DNA from: Varanus komodoensis
Lineage: Eukaryota; Chordata; Lepidosauria; Squamata; Varanidae
Direction: 5' to 3'
Length of the DNA stretch: 64,000 nucleotides
Assembly (NCBI RefSeq): GCF_004798865.1
Contig: NW_025336479.1
Coordinates: 10,220,696 to 10,284,695, forward strand
The translations under genes and the position numbers were made by a program. Below are positions 1 to 12,030 of the stretch, in pieces (position 1 is the stretch's first letter; each line of letters starts with the position of its first letter). The notes beneath the pieces were generated by a model that saw only the letters and a program-made list of their open reading frames with translations, did not search any database and had not been told where the DNA came from.

Positions 1-546
1 TGAGACATGTTGGTTCCAGGATGTTGAGGGTTTTAAAAACCAAAGACCAGCAGACTAGTAGAAGAAATTTATGTAAAGTCACAAATTTGTGCCTGTCTCT
101 CCATGACCCCATGGACCACAGCACATCAAGCTCTCCTCCACTATTCCCCAGAATCTACCCAAGCCTACACCCATCGCCCCAGTGACTCCACCCAGCCACC
201 TCATCCTCTGCTGTCCCCACCTCCTTTTGCCTTCAATCACTCCCAGCATCAGGGTCTTTGCCAATGGGTCCTTCCTTCTCATTAGGTGGCCAAAGCATTT
301 GAGCAATCCTTCTAGAGAACAGTCAGGGTTGATTTCCTTCAGGATCGAAGTAGAAGAAATGCTCATGCTTAAAAAGTAAGGAGAAAATGCAGTGCCTAAA
401 GAAGCTCAACCATCACTATATTTGGGGAGGAAAGGGGTCCTCCAACAACTTGATTCATAAGAACAATGGTTATTTTCTTTAAGACTCAGCACAATTCAAA
501 CTGCCTGTGGAGTTTGAGAGATCCCCAAAATACAGAAATGCTGTAC
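1..546 (-). other. Intron downstream of exon 17 (partial)
   Basis: This is intron sequence after the last visible exon. It holds a BovB LINE 3' fragment at about 72-355; nothing else was recognised. Confidence 0.7.
72..355 (-). mobile_element. RTE-BovB LINE fragment, 3' end
   Basis: Read on the minus strand this encodes the C-terminal end of the BovB reverse transcriptase polyprotein: ILKEINPDCSLEGL, then CFGHLMRRKDPLAKTLMLG and KRRWGQQRMRWLGGVTGA. The same blocks occur in the long BovB copy at 53140-53310. Only the last ~280 bp are present, so it is a 5'-truncated copy. It inserted in the same orientation as DNAH9. It is more diverged than the copy at 50455 and probably older. Confidence 0.85.
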
Positions 547-687
547 CTTTAGGGAAAACTGGTACATAGGATGGACGGTATTGAGGTCATTCATGATGAA
601 GTAAAGCAAGGAAGCGCGGGCTGCTGCAGGCCGGTAGTGCTCCCTTGCCTCATTAATCTTGGCTTCTGTCACCTTGGACTCTTGGAC
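547..687 (-). CDS. DNAH9: DNAH9 exon 17 of window: approach to AAA6
   Basis: This 141-bp exon encodes residues 1051-1097, [18 protein letters not shown] through [36 protein letters not shown] and HPMYQFSLK are family signatures at the start of AAA6. The acceptor is CTTTCCTCTAG before GTC, the donor GTACAG after AAG; both ends are phase 0. It is the last exon visible; the rest of AAA6 and the C-terminal domain lie beyond position 1 of the window. Confidence 0.94.
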
Positions 688-1769
688 CTAGAGGAAAGGA
701 AAGTCAGCATCATGAAGATGCAAATCAGTCATGTTTGTTCATGCTCATTCGTTTGCGTATGGATGGCATGACCTCAGCTGATTGGTTTAGGTTAATTCTG
801 TGCTGCATGAAGCATGCCTCCTTTCCTGCCTGGATTTAAAAACCCAAATTAGGCAAAATCCAAACATTGTTAGATGCAGAGGAGAGACATTTAGATGTTA
901 TGTCACCTGCAACCCAATTGCCAAGACACTGATTTCCATCAGGTCCCCCTTCTTCCCTTTGTTAGACTCTTAGAAACAAACACCTACATACTCCTGTATT
1001 AAACTTTCACACATCTTAAAGCAGAAACATCTGCTCAGATTTCTCACAAATATGTAGCAAGCAGTCCCCAGAGATGTATACAAACTTGTGCATCAGACTC
1101 TACATTAACTGTATTTCACAGATTCTCCTGGACAAATAGTCTGTGAACTTCTATTGTCTCTACAGAACCACAACTAGGCAGTTTGAGATGTGGAGTTGAG
1201 CTCCTCAAAACTCCTTGTATGGAAAGATGCAGTCAATATTTGCAAAGCAAGTGATCTCCATCAGATGACTATCAAAGTAGATGGTTTTAAAAACCAAATT
1301 TTCACCCAGGGCAGCAGCATCACTGCCAAACTGCTGAATTCCTTCCAATTTAATCTGGATCACATAAACTTCAGTGGATCCTTTCATGAAGTATCTGCTG
1401 AAATCCAAGTTTAATTGCATAAATGTAATGCATGTTGAAATAACTGAAGTTAAATAAAAAGCTTTGATATTAAACTGGAATGGTTTAAAGCATCTTGTTA
1501 TAATGGTAAAGTTTTATGGTCTTTAAATCCAGTGCTGCTATTTGTACTTTGCTTTAAATTTCCCATTTAATGCACATGCAGTTTGAAAAAATACGCCCAG
1601 AATGTCAGAACATGTGGTTTTATAGGAATTTTTGGTCTCTAAACTACAGAGCAAGATGATCTATGAGACATTTAAAAAATCAAATCCACTCAGCATTCCT
1701 TAACACAGCTTCCATATGTAAGGACTTGGTGTTTCTTCTCCTCCTTCAAAATCAGTTTTGCATTTTTAC
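688..1769 (-). other. Intron between exons 16 and 17
   Basis: This 1,082-bp GT-AG intron is AT-rich and carries no repeat or ORF that I recognise. Confidence 0.85.
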
Positions 1770-1934
1770 CTTTTCTTCAATTTCTGCAGCTGTGTGTTTG
1801 GTGACTTCCAGATTTTCCACGAGGGCTGTATCTCCCAGAAAGTTCCCAGAAGCAGAGGAGAGACGGGACAGCAGGTTGTCCTCCAGATTTTTCAAAGTTA
1901 TTTTAAATCCATTCTGCTGCTTTGTGAGATCAGA
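1770..1934 (-). CDS. DNAH9: DNAH9 exon 16 of window: AAA5 small subdomain
   Basis: This 165-bp exon encodes residues 996-1050, [17 protein letters not shown] to AAEIEEK. The [21 protein letters not shown] block is the conserved AAA5-AAA6 connecting helix bundle. The acceptor is CTCAAATCTTTGCAG before TCT; the donor GTAAAA follows AAG, a weaker match at position +5. The exon is phase 0 at both ends. A G-rich run in the sense strand just upstream (C-run at 1958-1966 on the plus strand) does not affect coding. Confidence 0.94.
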
Positions 1935-4036
1935 CTGCAAAGATTTGAGAACAGAGCCCCCCCCCACCCCCAGTGTCACTTTTACTTTCAGAGCAAACTT
2001 TCTCCTAAACCACCACCTGCTGGATATTCTTTTTCCAGCAGAATGAAAAGCAAGAGCAAACTGCATCATACACAAACATGCACACACAGTGACAAATGGA
2101 TGTAACACTGGAAGAAGAACAGCATCACTTAACACATTTCACATACATTATTTCAGCAAGCCATAAAGGAACCCTACACGCTAGGTCAGGATTATTATTC
2201 CCACACTACAGTGGGGAGGGGAGCTGAGGAACAGTGATTTGCCTGTAGCCACTGAATCCAGTTTACACATTCTGGGCAAAACTAGGCCATGTGTAAAATG
2301 TGCTTACATTGCTTAATAGCAACCACAGCAGGGCAGTCTCAATCAGCACTGAAACATGTGGGGAGAGACCATGCAAGGTCCTATTTAGCTATGTACACTG
2401 TCTGCTTAAAAAGAGATTATTCCAGATATTCTTGCAAAAGCTACTGTTGTCTATTAACCAATACTCTTCCTTTAGGCCATGCATTGGCTCATGTACTACA
2501 AACCCTCCTGTGATACCTAAACTTTTAGTCAAGGGGTTAAGTCCTTAGATCAGTGGTTTTCAAAACACAGAAACAACCCTTCCCAACTGACTATGCCAAC
2601 TTATCTGATACAGAAATTTTCTAGCAGAAAATTCTGGAAATGTACAATCCCTTCTTGTATATCTTGGGGTTGCTATTGTGTCCTGTAATTCAGCCACTCT
2701 TTCTCCTCCTCTGACCCCTACACAGTTCGGGGAAAGAAGTGTAAAGAGCAGGCAAGTGATTTTTCAAGGACTTCTTTCCATCACTGCTGTGTCTATTCTT
2801 CCATCAAGGAAATCCTAATAAACATTGGCAGAACTCCAGGCTTTTCCAGAATTAATTTTGAAAACAGCTGCCCAGAGTCTTGCACTCCTCTTTCCATGAA
2901 AATGCCACAGAGTGCACCCTCTTAGATGCCATTCTTTGAAATGTTTTGGCCTGTATATAGTTAGCATCTAAATGTAGATGCCTGTTGCATGGAAACACCT
3001 CATGCAACAAGTTGCTCTTGCATATTGCAAGTGGCCCTTGTAGTGTCAGTCTCTTGATCAGTAAGTAAAAGGCTGCTCTTAAGTTCCCTTTGTGCAGCTA
3101 GCCCAGTCTCCTAACAATTCAGAGGATGGCTCCAATTTGCAATGCTTCACGCTTTGCCTGAGATACACTTCACATGACCACCTATAGCAAGATGTGTATC
3201 CAGGTGGTGTTTTCCCTGCAAAGTCTATTCCGTCTTTCAACAGAGGCATCAGCTGAGCTCAACATGAAAGAGTCAGCTCACACTTTCAAGCAAGAAAACA
3301 ATCTAATAAATAAATAAAGGCATAAATTAGCCAGAAGCTTTAAAATGCCGTCTCCCTTAAGTGTGTTAAGAGGCCATGAATGTGCACCAAGTAATCTTGA
3401 GTATATGCCCCTGGCATTGGAAACTGTCCAACAAACAGATCCAGAAGTGAAATGCCACCCCCAAATCTGTTGACTGCAGTTGCCAGGCTGCAGTCATCCA
3501 GGGTGTGATTAATAAAAAGAAGCACCAGCTAATTTAGGTTATGAGTTAACTTGCCAGAACTCTGGAGATACTTTAGTTTTCACTTCAGACTTTTCCACAA
3601 TTAACAGGAAAGATATAGGGTTGTAACCAGTTGTGCAGAAGGGATTTTCCCTTCCCCTGGCCCCTGCCGCCTCTTGATCTGGAGGGTTGAGAGACCCTCA
3701 TGAGTAGATTTGGGGCCTGCAGAATGGGGCTGAGGACAAGGAAGCCATTTGTGTGGGTGGAAGGTCCACCATGCAAAGAGACCTGCCCTCACATAAGGTT
3801 CAGTTCAACCCATAACATTCACCAAGTATGTCTGCCGGGGAACCTTCCTAACTTGGTGAGCTGGGTTGAACTTGGAACCATCTCTTTTTGGTCAAGTAGG
3901 ATTCCTTCCACCTTGCCAGAAATTTCTTGTCTTGTGGCAGTCACATAAAACGGGAACATTTTATCTGATAAAAAGAGTCCACAAGAAGGTTGAAAGGGAA
4001 AGGATTTTGCTCAGGCTTGGTGGTCTTGCTACTTAC
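1935..4036 (-). other. Intron between exons 15 and 16
   Basis: This 2,102-bp intron contains a MIR-like remnant near 2140-2265 and a short C run at 1958-1966. The rest (2270-4036) shows no feature I can support. Confidence 0.85.
2140..2265 (-). repeat. MIR/CORE-SINE-like remnant
   Basis: The plus strand reads AGGTCAGGATTATTATTCCC, then GGGGAGCTGAGGAACAG and TTGCCTGTAGCCAC. This follows the reverse complement of the MIR internal region (preserved-order blocks for tacctcatagg, ccccattttacagatg, gaggctcagag, cttgcccaaggtcac). It is heavily diverged, and the call rests on block order only. Confidence 0.45.
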
Positions 4037-4241
4037 CTTTAGTTCTTCCAAGTCTGGTCTCTCCATGCTAACTACTGCTGCCAGCAACTGGTCTTCCAGG
4101 CCATCCCGAGTCACAGTGAAGTTGATGAGGGTGCACTGTGCCTGCATCTCGGGTTGGTAATGGGGGTTTGCTAGCTTTGTGTGAAGAATTAGGCGGAAAC
4201 TGGGGTTATACTCACATTCTTTATCTCCGATTTTAATGTAC
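4037..4241 (-). CDS. DNAH9: DNAH9 exon 15 of window: AAA5
   Basis: This 205-bp exon completes arginine 927 and encodes residues 928-995, from [15 protein letters not shown] to RPDLEELK. It contains blocks shared by nearly all dyneins: [40 protein letters not shown] and ERPDLE, covering the sensor strand and C-terminal helices of AAA5. The acceptor is TATTTTTTTCAG before G, the donor GTAAGTAG after AAG (phase 0). Confidence 0.96.
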
Positions 4242-5658
4242 CTGAAAAAAATACACAAGTCCTCACTAAGCCCTGCATTACCATAGGCCAAGAATAACAC
4301 CGTTTATTAGCCTTCTGTCACCTGGCATGGCATTGTGGGAAGGGGTGATTCTGGATCATCACTGCAATGCTCAATGCACTGCAAGAAAAGGAAGTGCCAC
4401 GTTGCTCTGGAACAACAGGCATAATGCAATGCAACACTAGTGCGGTGAACCACATTCAGCCGCACAGGATAAGCGTATATGTCACAGTTAAAGAGCACAA
4501 ACTCAAGAACTTGGTCATGGGCTACTTTATATGTAGTAGCGCTGGAGCAATTATGTTCAGGGCTCCACAAGTCTTCAACAGTATGTATTTATGGCTAGAC
4601 ACACAGATTGGAATGACTGCAGATCAGCAGCAGGGGCTCCAAGCAAGGGATGGCAAATGGAAAGCAAAAGCTTGAAAGAGTCAAAGAAAGGAAATCTGGA
4701 GAGCACAAAAGGAGAAAGGCAGCTGGACGACAGAAGGAGGAGTTGACAAATGTGTGCGTTTTCATTACACTAAAATAAGACGATGTGCTTGCTTTTTGCT
4801 TCTATGAAGTCCATGAGAGTGTCCTATTTTTGGTTTGCCTTTACTAATTAAGGAAATCACATCTGGGCCTGCTATACATTATTACAATTATCTGATTATA
4901 TATTTTCTTCCTAATGAATAATGAACATATTTTACATAGTTTCAAAGCAACTATGAAAACATCTTAAAGCAACAATGTATAATGCAAAAATAATGACAAA
5001 TTGCAGTGGGCTTTTTTTTTTTAAAAGATACCATTTTTAAAAGTCTTCTAATGCAAAAAAGTTTTTAAAGAACATATAAAACTGGATATACTGGACAAAC
5101 AATTATATACCAGGGAGGACATTTAATAACTACGCTACAGTTACTGAGAAGGTTCCTCCAGCTACAAGAAATTCAGCCTGGTGCCAACATTACTTTCTTT
5201 TCAGTGCCAGGCAAAACCATTTCTCTTTTCCAGGCATTTTAACAATTAAGCTTTTAAAAAATTAACAACTAATTTTAATGTCTGTAATAATGTCTTGTCT
5301 TATGGTTGTTCCCCCTGTGGATTTGGTAGTTTTACTGTAATGACCTATATATTGTTGTTTTAGGATTGTTTTTATTAGCTTTATTGTTTTAATGATTCTG
5401 TAATGTTGAGTGTTGTATGCCACCCAGAGACTCCACTTGGAGTAGGGGGTGTCATATAAATGTCATGAATAAATAAGATGTTGGCTATTGGATACCACGC
5501 TGGGACCAGAGTCTCCCCAGAGGGATTCGGGGTCTGAAAAATGTGCAAAAATGATGAAAATAGACCCAACACAGAGGAAAGATGGTCCCCCCAGAAAACA
5601 CCAATGACTTCCTCCAAGGGGGATGTCCAAGGCTCCATCTGATCCACCACCATCTCAC
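4242..5658 (-). other. Intron between exons 14 and 15
   Basis: This 1,417-bp AT-rich intron contains an L2-like LINE tail near 5280-5480; nothing else was recognised. Confidence 0.85.
5280..5480 (+). mobile_element. L2-like LINE 3' tail
   Basis: The sequence passes through a T-rich 3' UTR (ATTGTTTTAATGATTCTGTAA) into the LINE-tail motif TTGTATGCCACCCAGAGACT, then GGGTGTCATATAAATGTCA and AATAAATAAG. The pattern of a conserved GC hairpin followed by ATAAAT repeats is shared with the other L2-type tails here (11900, 24040, 55830, 61484). No coding part remains. Confidence 0.6.
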
Positions 5659-5781
5659 CTTCCTTTTTTGATAGTTTCTCGACCAAGCAGTGAACCCAGG
5701 ACTGGGTCAATGGATTCTTCCAAATTCTCAATCAGAACCACTTCACCAGCAGCCAGGGCCTGCTCTATCATATCCAGAGAC
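5659..5781 (-). CDS. DNAH9: DNAH9 exon 14 of window: AAA5
   Basis: This 123-bp exon completes glycine 886, encodes residues 887-926 and leaves two bases of arginine 927. The protein reads [20 protein letters not shown] followed by [20 protein letters not shown], the AAA5 block corresponding to a Walker B strand (VVLIENLEE). The acceptor is CATCTTTGCCAG before G; the donor GTGAGATG follows AG. No long uninterrupted ORF marks it because of its short length and split codons, but both junctions are exact. Confidence 0.93.
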
Positions 5782-7264
5782 CTGGCAAAGATGGAATTGG
5801 CATCACACATGCAGAAACAAGTAGCAGTGGTTGCTGCAGCAAGGAACCTGTGCCGCCATAATGAGAAAGATGGGGGAAACAGCCCCAGAGAAAGCCAGGT
5901 ACATGTACGCTATAAAATCCTTGGGGCACATGGAAAAGTAGTGACTGTGAAAAACACTGAACATCCTGCCTGCTGTATGTATTTCGGATGAAATTTTTTA
6001 AAGGCTGCTGGTCCTGTATGACAAGGCAGCTCTTCATTACTTAGAAACATGTTAATAATACCAAGTTTATCTAAACTCTGAATATTACCTAAGTTACTCC
6101 AAGATCTGAGTAAAGGCCAGTACCACACTTTTTTGTTTATAAGTAAGATAAGTAATGTAAATACAAAATTATCCAGAAAGCATGACCCAGACTTGTGTTC
6201 TTGGTAGGTGCCATGAAACTGAAATAAGCAACATTAATTAAATGCAGGCAAAAATCTGAGATGCAGTTCTAAAGGATGGAATTGTAAGGCCATCATATGT
6301 TACTATGAATCACATACACACAAGTACACTGCAAGTAAAAACTTTTATACAGGGGACCAGATTCAAAGGAAAACAGAAGTACCTCTGATAATTGTCCAGA
6401 AGTGAACATTTCCACCAATATAGTTCCGTAACCCCTGTAGGCAAAAGCTGAACTGGCTCAAATCCCCTTTTCTACACAATTGATATAGGTGCAGGCACGT
6501 TGTCTTCCTTTACATCTGACCAACCTGTAAAAAGGTGGCCATCTTTGGTGGAGATGCCATTGTGGTGAAGAATTGGAATGCTCACCTAATGGAGCTCCCA
6601 AGTTTGAACCTTACTATCTCTGTTTAAAATGATCAGCGAGCAGAGTTCAGTCTTCAGCATCCCCAAACCCTGTGACAATCTAGTGAACCAGCTTTCCTCA
6701 AAGACAGAGAATGAGGACTGAAGAAAAAAGCAGCTTCCCGATCTTTGAACAGGTAAGGAAACCATTGTCTGAACAGGAAGACCATGGCAGCTTCCTTTCA
6801 TCCCCCGTCACTACCAGGAAGGCTTTCCTTTTGAGGACCATCCAGAAAGTAACTGTCCCACTGGAAGCCTGAATCTTGCAGGCCAAGAATGGAGCAGCAC
6901 AACAGGGACCATATGCTCAGCACTGCAGCGGCACGCACAACAAGGTAACACCCAGAGCGCAGCCAGCACGTCGTTGTTCTCCTCCTCTGTACTTTCACAG
7001 TTTCAGGGAGGTTTCTATGGCAACGATGCCAAGTTCTGCACAGCTTCTCCCCATTTAATCAGAAATCTATACCATCTTGGAAATAAAAAAGCCAGGTTAA
7101 TACACAGAAGTTCTATGTAGCTGCCAAACTGGAGAACTTTCCTGCAAATGGAATCTGCTCCCACAGTCTTTGACTGAGGCTGGGGATACATCAAACTTGA
7201 CATTTCAGTCATCATATCCAAATACTGTGTTTCCTTGCAGCTCTGCACAGGCTTGCTTGCTCAC
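5782..7264 (-). other. Intron between exons 13 and 14
   Basis: This 1,483-bp intron has no repeat family or ORF that I recognise. Confidence 0.85.
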
Positions 7265-7500
7265 CCTTTCTGGCCAATCCGGGTCACTCGGAGATCTTCA
7301 CCATACTTGGTTTTGATCCACTTGATGCCCTGCAGTTGGGGGTCAACCATGAGCGGCCAGCGTTCACAGTTTGTGAGGATGGTGGCGTTTTCCGTGGACA
7401 TGCGGTCAGCTGGTAGCCCTTCATTCTGCCAGGCCGCTATATCAGCATCATCTGTTAGCATCATCAGGGGGTCCAATGAGGAAGTGACAGGGATTGGAAC
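7265..7500 (-). CDS. DNAH9: DNAH9 exon 13 of window: AAA5
   Basis: This 236-bp exon encodes residues 808-885 plus two bases of glycine 886. It includes the most conserved stretch of dynein AAA5: [42 protein letters not shown]. These residues occupy the position of a P-loop region that is degenerate in AAA5, so no ATP-binding loop is expected. The acceptor is TTTGACTCTCCCAG before GTT; the donor GTGAGC follows GG, leaving phase 2. Exon 14 supplies the missing G. Confidence 0.96.
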
Positions 7501-7561
7501 CTGGGAGAGTCAAAGGTACATAACTTGCAGGGGAAAAGGCACAACATGGCAAGCTGCCTAA

Positions 7562-7690
7562 TAACGAATTAGATCACTGGTTCATCTAGCCCAGCATGGT
7601 CAGCGCTCACTGGCAGCACTTCTCCAGGCAGGATTTTTCCAGCCCTACCTGTAGATGCAGGATATTGAAAATGGGACCTTCTTCGTGCCA
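7562..7690 (+). repeat. Unclassified reptile interspersed repeat
   Basis: Blocks GGTTCATCTAGCCCAGCATG, CACTGGCAGCACTTCTCCAG and AGCCCTACCTGTAGATGCAG occur in the order of a repeat I remember as abundant in squamate genomes (its next block, gaacctgggaccttct, is visible as GGGACCTTCTTCG). I cannot assign a family; a tRNA-related SINE read in reverse is possible. Confidence 0.5.
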
Positions 7691-7904
7691 TGCCTCCTCC
7701 ATCTCTTGATGGAAATGTAATGCAGCAAATGCCTTTGTGTTCCCAGTACAGGCAAACTGGGTTTGTGTTCTCTTTTCCGTTAATCAGTCCCTGGCCCAGT
7801 ATGTATGTAACAAGAAGTTCACCATGGGTGAATTTCCCTTCACTGTGAACATTCAGCATATGTAGGACACTACAGAGACTTGCTATATGTGAACTCAAGA
7901 AAGG

Positions 7905-8065
7905 TAGCTGCTGGGGTGGTTAACAAGCCACCCACCACCCTAAACAGACCATGGGTTCTGGGCAGCTTAGGGAACCCCTGGAAACCCCAAGCCCACCCTC
8001 TGGATTCACACAGAACAAGAAACCCAGAGGCAGCGATTGTGGGAACTGCAACCCATGGTGGCTGA
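7905..8065. repeat. Unclassified MITE-like repeat (CAACCCATGG family)
   Basis: GGTGGTTAACAAGCCACCCA and GGGAACTGCAACCCATGGTGG recall segments at 54895-55345 (GGGTGGGTTGTTAACCATAG, CAACCCACCGTGG). The shared imperfect inverted blocks suggest a degenerate nonautonomous DNA element. No clean termini or target-site duplication were found. Confidence 0.3.
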
Positions 8066-9034
8066 TACGCTGTAGTGATCATGTGAAACCTATGACCTGC
8101 AGTGTTTTTTAAAGGTTGCTTAAGACCTCCAGGTTGAAACTGAGAGGTACAACTCAAGAATGCTTCCATGCTCCTGCTGTATCACTGTGGCAGGGCAGGG
8201 ACGGGACAGAGGGCATATGGAATCTTGTCTCTTGCTCTCAGCTAGAAAGTAATACCATGGCAAATGCTCAACTGTTAGGGCACCATTTCAACCAGACAGC
8301 CCTTTCATCTCACAGCATCACTTCCAAGGCATGGCAACACCCACTTGGGACTCAAACATTTCAGACCAGACCCATTTCTTTACAAGGTCTCCGTTACTCA
8401 TGCACATATATATTCAGGGCAAGCTGGTGACTCCTATATCAGTGGGGCCCTACAAACAGGGTAGCTTTTATTCTTATTAATAGGTGCTGTCCATGGTGCT
8501 GCATCTCCCAAATAGGTTCTGTACCATGAATTACCATGGATCATTCCTATAAAGCTTAAAATAAGAGCTGCAATGGATAAGAATCCCCACTGACCTCAGT
8601 AGCACCAGTCTCTCCTGCAATATATTCACCATTTCATTTCCACTAGCTGACATACAATATTTTCAGGTATGTATTTAATTTAAAGTGCCAATTTTAAAGT
8701 TAAAAAGGCAGGAGCAATGTCCAAGATTTAAGAGGGTTCTGTTATTATTTTAAAAATCTAAAGCTAATTAGTGTTAAAAAATAGTAAAATGAGGACTTCT
8801 TTTTATCTGCTCTCCAGTTCTTTGCCTTGAGGCTGCATGTCACAGTCACATTTTTCATGATACACATCTGTGAAGCAAAACCCCAATTTCAGATATTTAA
8901 AAAACTTATTTCATAACCCAATTCCAGAAAGAGTAATCATCATCTTCGTAGCTTCATCAAAAAGCACTGCATAACCATCCTTTCTTCACTGCATATACAT
9001 CCAAACAGAGCACAACTCTTTCAGCAGATTTCTC

Positions 9035-9140
9035 CAATCTGGTGCCATTCTGATGTATTTGACTATAACTCACATCATCCTCAGCCAAGACTTCATTAGC
9101 CATGGTGGGTGCTATTGTCTAACACATCAGGAGTGTCCCA
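9035..9140. repeat. Palindromic squamate MITE, degenerate copy
   Basis: AATCTGGTGCCATTCTGATG, GACTATAACTCACATCATCC and TTAGCCATGGTGGGTGCT follow in diverged form the common squamate repeat whose core reads 'ctccagatgttttggactacaactcccatcatcc' in short blocks. Other copies lie at 15465, 18265, 28250 and 33165. Confidence 0.5.
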
Positions 9141-10654
9141 AGTTTGCATTTAAGGATATGCACAATATTCCAAGCAGAAAGACGCTTGGGCAGCAGATTA
9201 CACTTTCCATGGCATGATTTTTGCTCTCAAAGATCGCCTCTACTCCCTTTGGGAATGTGCTGACATACTGAAGGCCACACTTCTCAGTTACCTGAAGTGA
9301 CAGAGGTTTCAAGGAGTACCACAGCAAAGCGGTTGTATCCTTAAGGGCAAGGGTGGACAGAATTATTTTCCCTGAAGAAACGGCTTTAGCTAGTGCTAAT
9401 CAGCTGGGCAGGAAGCGGGAATGAGCATGACTGAAATGGAGAGGATGCTGTAAGGGGATGATTCTCTCTCTATATATGCTGCCCAAACCATCATAAGGAT
9501 GCTCCATGCATCCCATCAGGCAGCTGTTTGATGTTCAGTGTGGAATGTGATTGCGATGGCAGAAGGCAACACGCAGGTAGAGTCATCCTTATGTGCCACC
9601 TCCCCCTCAAAAGCCCGTTGCACATATGGCACCCAACAGCTGAGCAGCAGCAACACATTTGCTGGCTTGCACATGCTCACGGGCTGCACAGAATGCCTCT
9701 GATCCATCTCTGTGTGCTTAAAAGTGACACATGTCAAAACCTTTAAAATATAAGATGTAAAACAACTGCTTTCATATACATTATCCCTCTAGTATTAGAA
9801 CCTTTGGACCTGCAAATCTGCTACACTTGAATTTTTAAGTTTTAGTCTGTAAAGCAAGCAGCTGGAAGTTAGTAGCAAAACAGCTACAGTTTTACCAAAA
9901 GTCCATGGGTGAAAAGGAATTGGCTCATCAGGTGGGTGCAGGCAATATCCCTTTTTCTGCCTCAGTGCTTCATTTATGCCCTTTTGTGCACAAAACCTAA
10001 CCAATGACACAGAAACCTCAGAGTATGAGGCCTGGAGCAGGCTAAGCTGACAGCTTGATAGAACAGGATCAGATTACACCATGTACTTTTTCAGAATGTA
10101 ATTAACACATTCACATGCCTGCTGTGGTGCTGCAAGGCAGTGTTCACCAACCTAGCAAGACACATCTGAGCAAGTCCGGCCACCCAGCAGCCAGCCAAGT
10201 TTAGCCAAAAGGCTTGGGATGAGAATCACTACAAGCACGTCAGATGCTTTCACTCAAGGCACAATCTCTCACCAAAATAATAGTAGGAATATGATAGACA
10301 TATCATAATTGAGATGTGTTCTTTTAGCATTTTAAATCATAACAATAATAGACGGAAGCAATGAAAAATTTGGATGGTGGGGGAAAACAAATGCCCCAGC
10401 TCAAAACATCACATACAAAAAATGAAAACTGCAAAACAGTCAATCAAAGGAACCTCTTTGGCTTTTGAAGAAATGTTTCCCAAAAGCCATCACGGTGAGA
10501 CCCTTTCTAAGGTCAATCCTAGACCTGTTTCCAACAGAACTACGGGCTGCCAATAGGGTCAAACATGCAGTACAACAGAAACTTGTGAACAGAAATACTT
10601 GTGCAAAACAAAAAGCAAAAACCAGAGAAAATGTGGCAGTGATTTTGTGCTCAC

Positions 10655-10843
10655 TTTTAGCTGGTGCAAATATGGTTTCCACACAGTGTCCATCAGGTCC
10701 TGCCTGTATTTCTTGCTGAAATAACCCAAGTAGGAAACAAAGGCAGTTATCAGCAAGACATCTCCACACAATGCGCTCTCTTGCAGCTGGAAGTTTTCGA
10801 CTGACTCAGCCCATCTCACATTTTCAGAGGCTAGGCCTCCCAC
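10655..10843 (-). CDS. DNAH9: DNAH9 exon 12 of window: start of AAA5
   Basis: This 189-bp exon encodes residues 745-807, VGGLASENVRWAESV to PYLHQLK. GL..E..RW marks the end of the stalk and the strut region, and LCGDVLLITAFVSYLGYF opens AAA5. The acceptor is GATAATTTTAG before GTG, with a weak pyrimidine tract; the donor is GTGAGCAC after AAA; both ends are phase 0. The YFSKKYRQDLMD block agrees with remembered DNAH9 (FFTKKYRQSLLD in human). Confidence 0.94.
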
Positions 10844-10994
10844 CTAAAATTATCAGGAAAAAAATCTTCAGTAGGTCCCCATATCCATGTGTTTCAGGCA
10901 CTCTGCAAGAGTTGTTTCGCATCCCATCTACACCTTACTCTCAGAACGATGCCATGGGTAGTTGCATAAGTGTTTGTTTGTTTCTATCCCAGTG

Positions 10995-11095
10995 TTAGCT
11001 AAAACAAGCCATTCAACCCACTCAGAAGCAAGTCCCATTGGTGCTTACTCCCAGGTAACTGCATAGAGATAGTCCAGGTCCCATGGTAGGAATCC
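10995..11095 (-). repeat. Reptile interspersed repeat (ACTTACTTCTGAGTAG type)
   Basis: On the minus strand CCAATGGGACTTGCTTCTGA with flanking CTATGCAGTTACCTGGGAGT resembles an abundant lizard repeat remembered as 'gggacttacttctgagtagacatgcata'. Related pieces are at 23648-23715 and 60429-60500. Family not assigned. Confidence 0.4.
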
Positions 11096-11899
11096 GACAT
11101 TGAGAGAATGGATGAGAAACTAAAACTGTTTAATTCAGTGATGTTTCTCCCCCAAGGATATGAGTCGTTGGTAAGACAGCAGTTGCGACGTAGCATGGAG
11201 CAAGATTTTTCAGGGCAGGGGGTTAATTGGGTCCTGGCAATTTTTGTTGTTGCTGTTGTTGTTGTTAATTGTTTCTAATTCTTCAAAATGTTTAAAAAGA
11301 TTTTGTATTAAGTTTGATCATGTTATGGGCTACTCAGAGAGCTCTGGCTATTATACAGCATGCACATGTACCAAATGTAGATGTAATGCAAGACATCTCC
11401 TTCTCCAACCAAGACACACCCTGGGAGGGTGTGGGAACAGCTGACACCTCCACTGGAGACGGTCTGCGCCTCCTAAAAAGGCCGGTCTCACACAACTGAT
11501 GTTAGAGACGAGTGATGCAGTGCAGGAGCATAACCTATTTTCACTCTTGCACCTTTGCTTGTGAGAGAAAGTTTTTTTGTCTGTATTTCACATCGGAGTT
11601 GAATAAAGGAATGTGCCAGTAAAACTCAGAGAAACACCATTAGAAACTGAGAAAAGAAAGGTAAGAAAGGGCTTAGCAGCAATTCCTCCCTATGCCCATA
11701 TGGAAACAGCCATGCCTGTTTTATCCCTGGCACTGATGAAAGCCCTGGTCTACCCGAACAAGCATGTCTCCTTTCAGAGAGGGTAAACTATTTTTTATAC
11801 ATGCTCCATCATAGAAGGTTCAACCTAACTTACTTCTTTGCCATTCCCGATTATATTTTATTGGACCCAAGTACAGATGAACTACATGTTGTAGGTTTA

Positions 11900-12030
11900 A
11901 GGTTATGCCTGTGTCTCTTTTTGCTGAAATGTTTCCTGTTTTAATTATGTCAATTTTACTGTTGTATGTTGCCTAGGGAGGGCACCTGTCCTGAATAGTG
12001 TCCAAGAAATATTTTTAAAATAAATACATA
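11900..12030 (+). mobile_element. L2-like LINE or SINE tail
   Basis: TTTACTGTTGTATGTTGCCT followed by AGGGAGGGCACCTGTCC and AAAATAAATACATATAAA fits the general tail pattern of squamate L2 LINEs (TTGTAxGxxGCC, short GC hairpin, ATAAAT repeat). Only the tail is recognisable. Confidence 0.45.

Larger units (their letters stand above)
7501..10654 (-). other. Intron between exons 12 and 13
   Basis: This 3,154-bp intron holds three diverged interspersed repeats (7562-7690, 7905-8065, 9035-9140). The remaining sequence (8070-9030 and 9140-10654) shows nothing I can name. Confidence 0.8.
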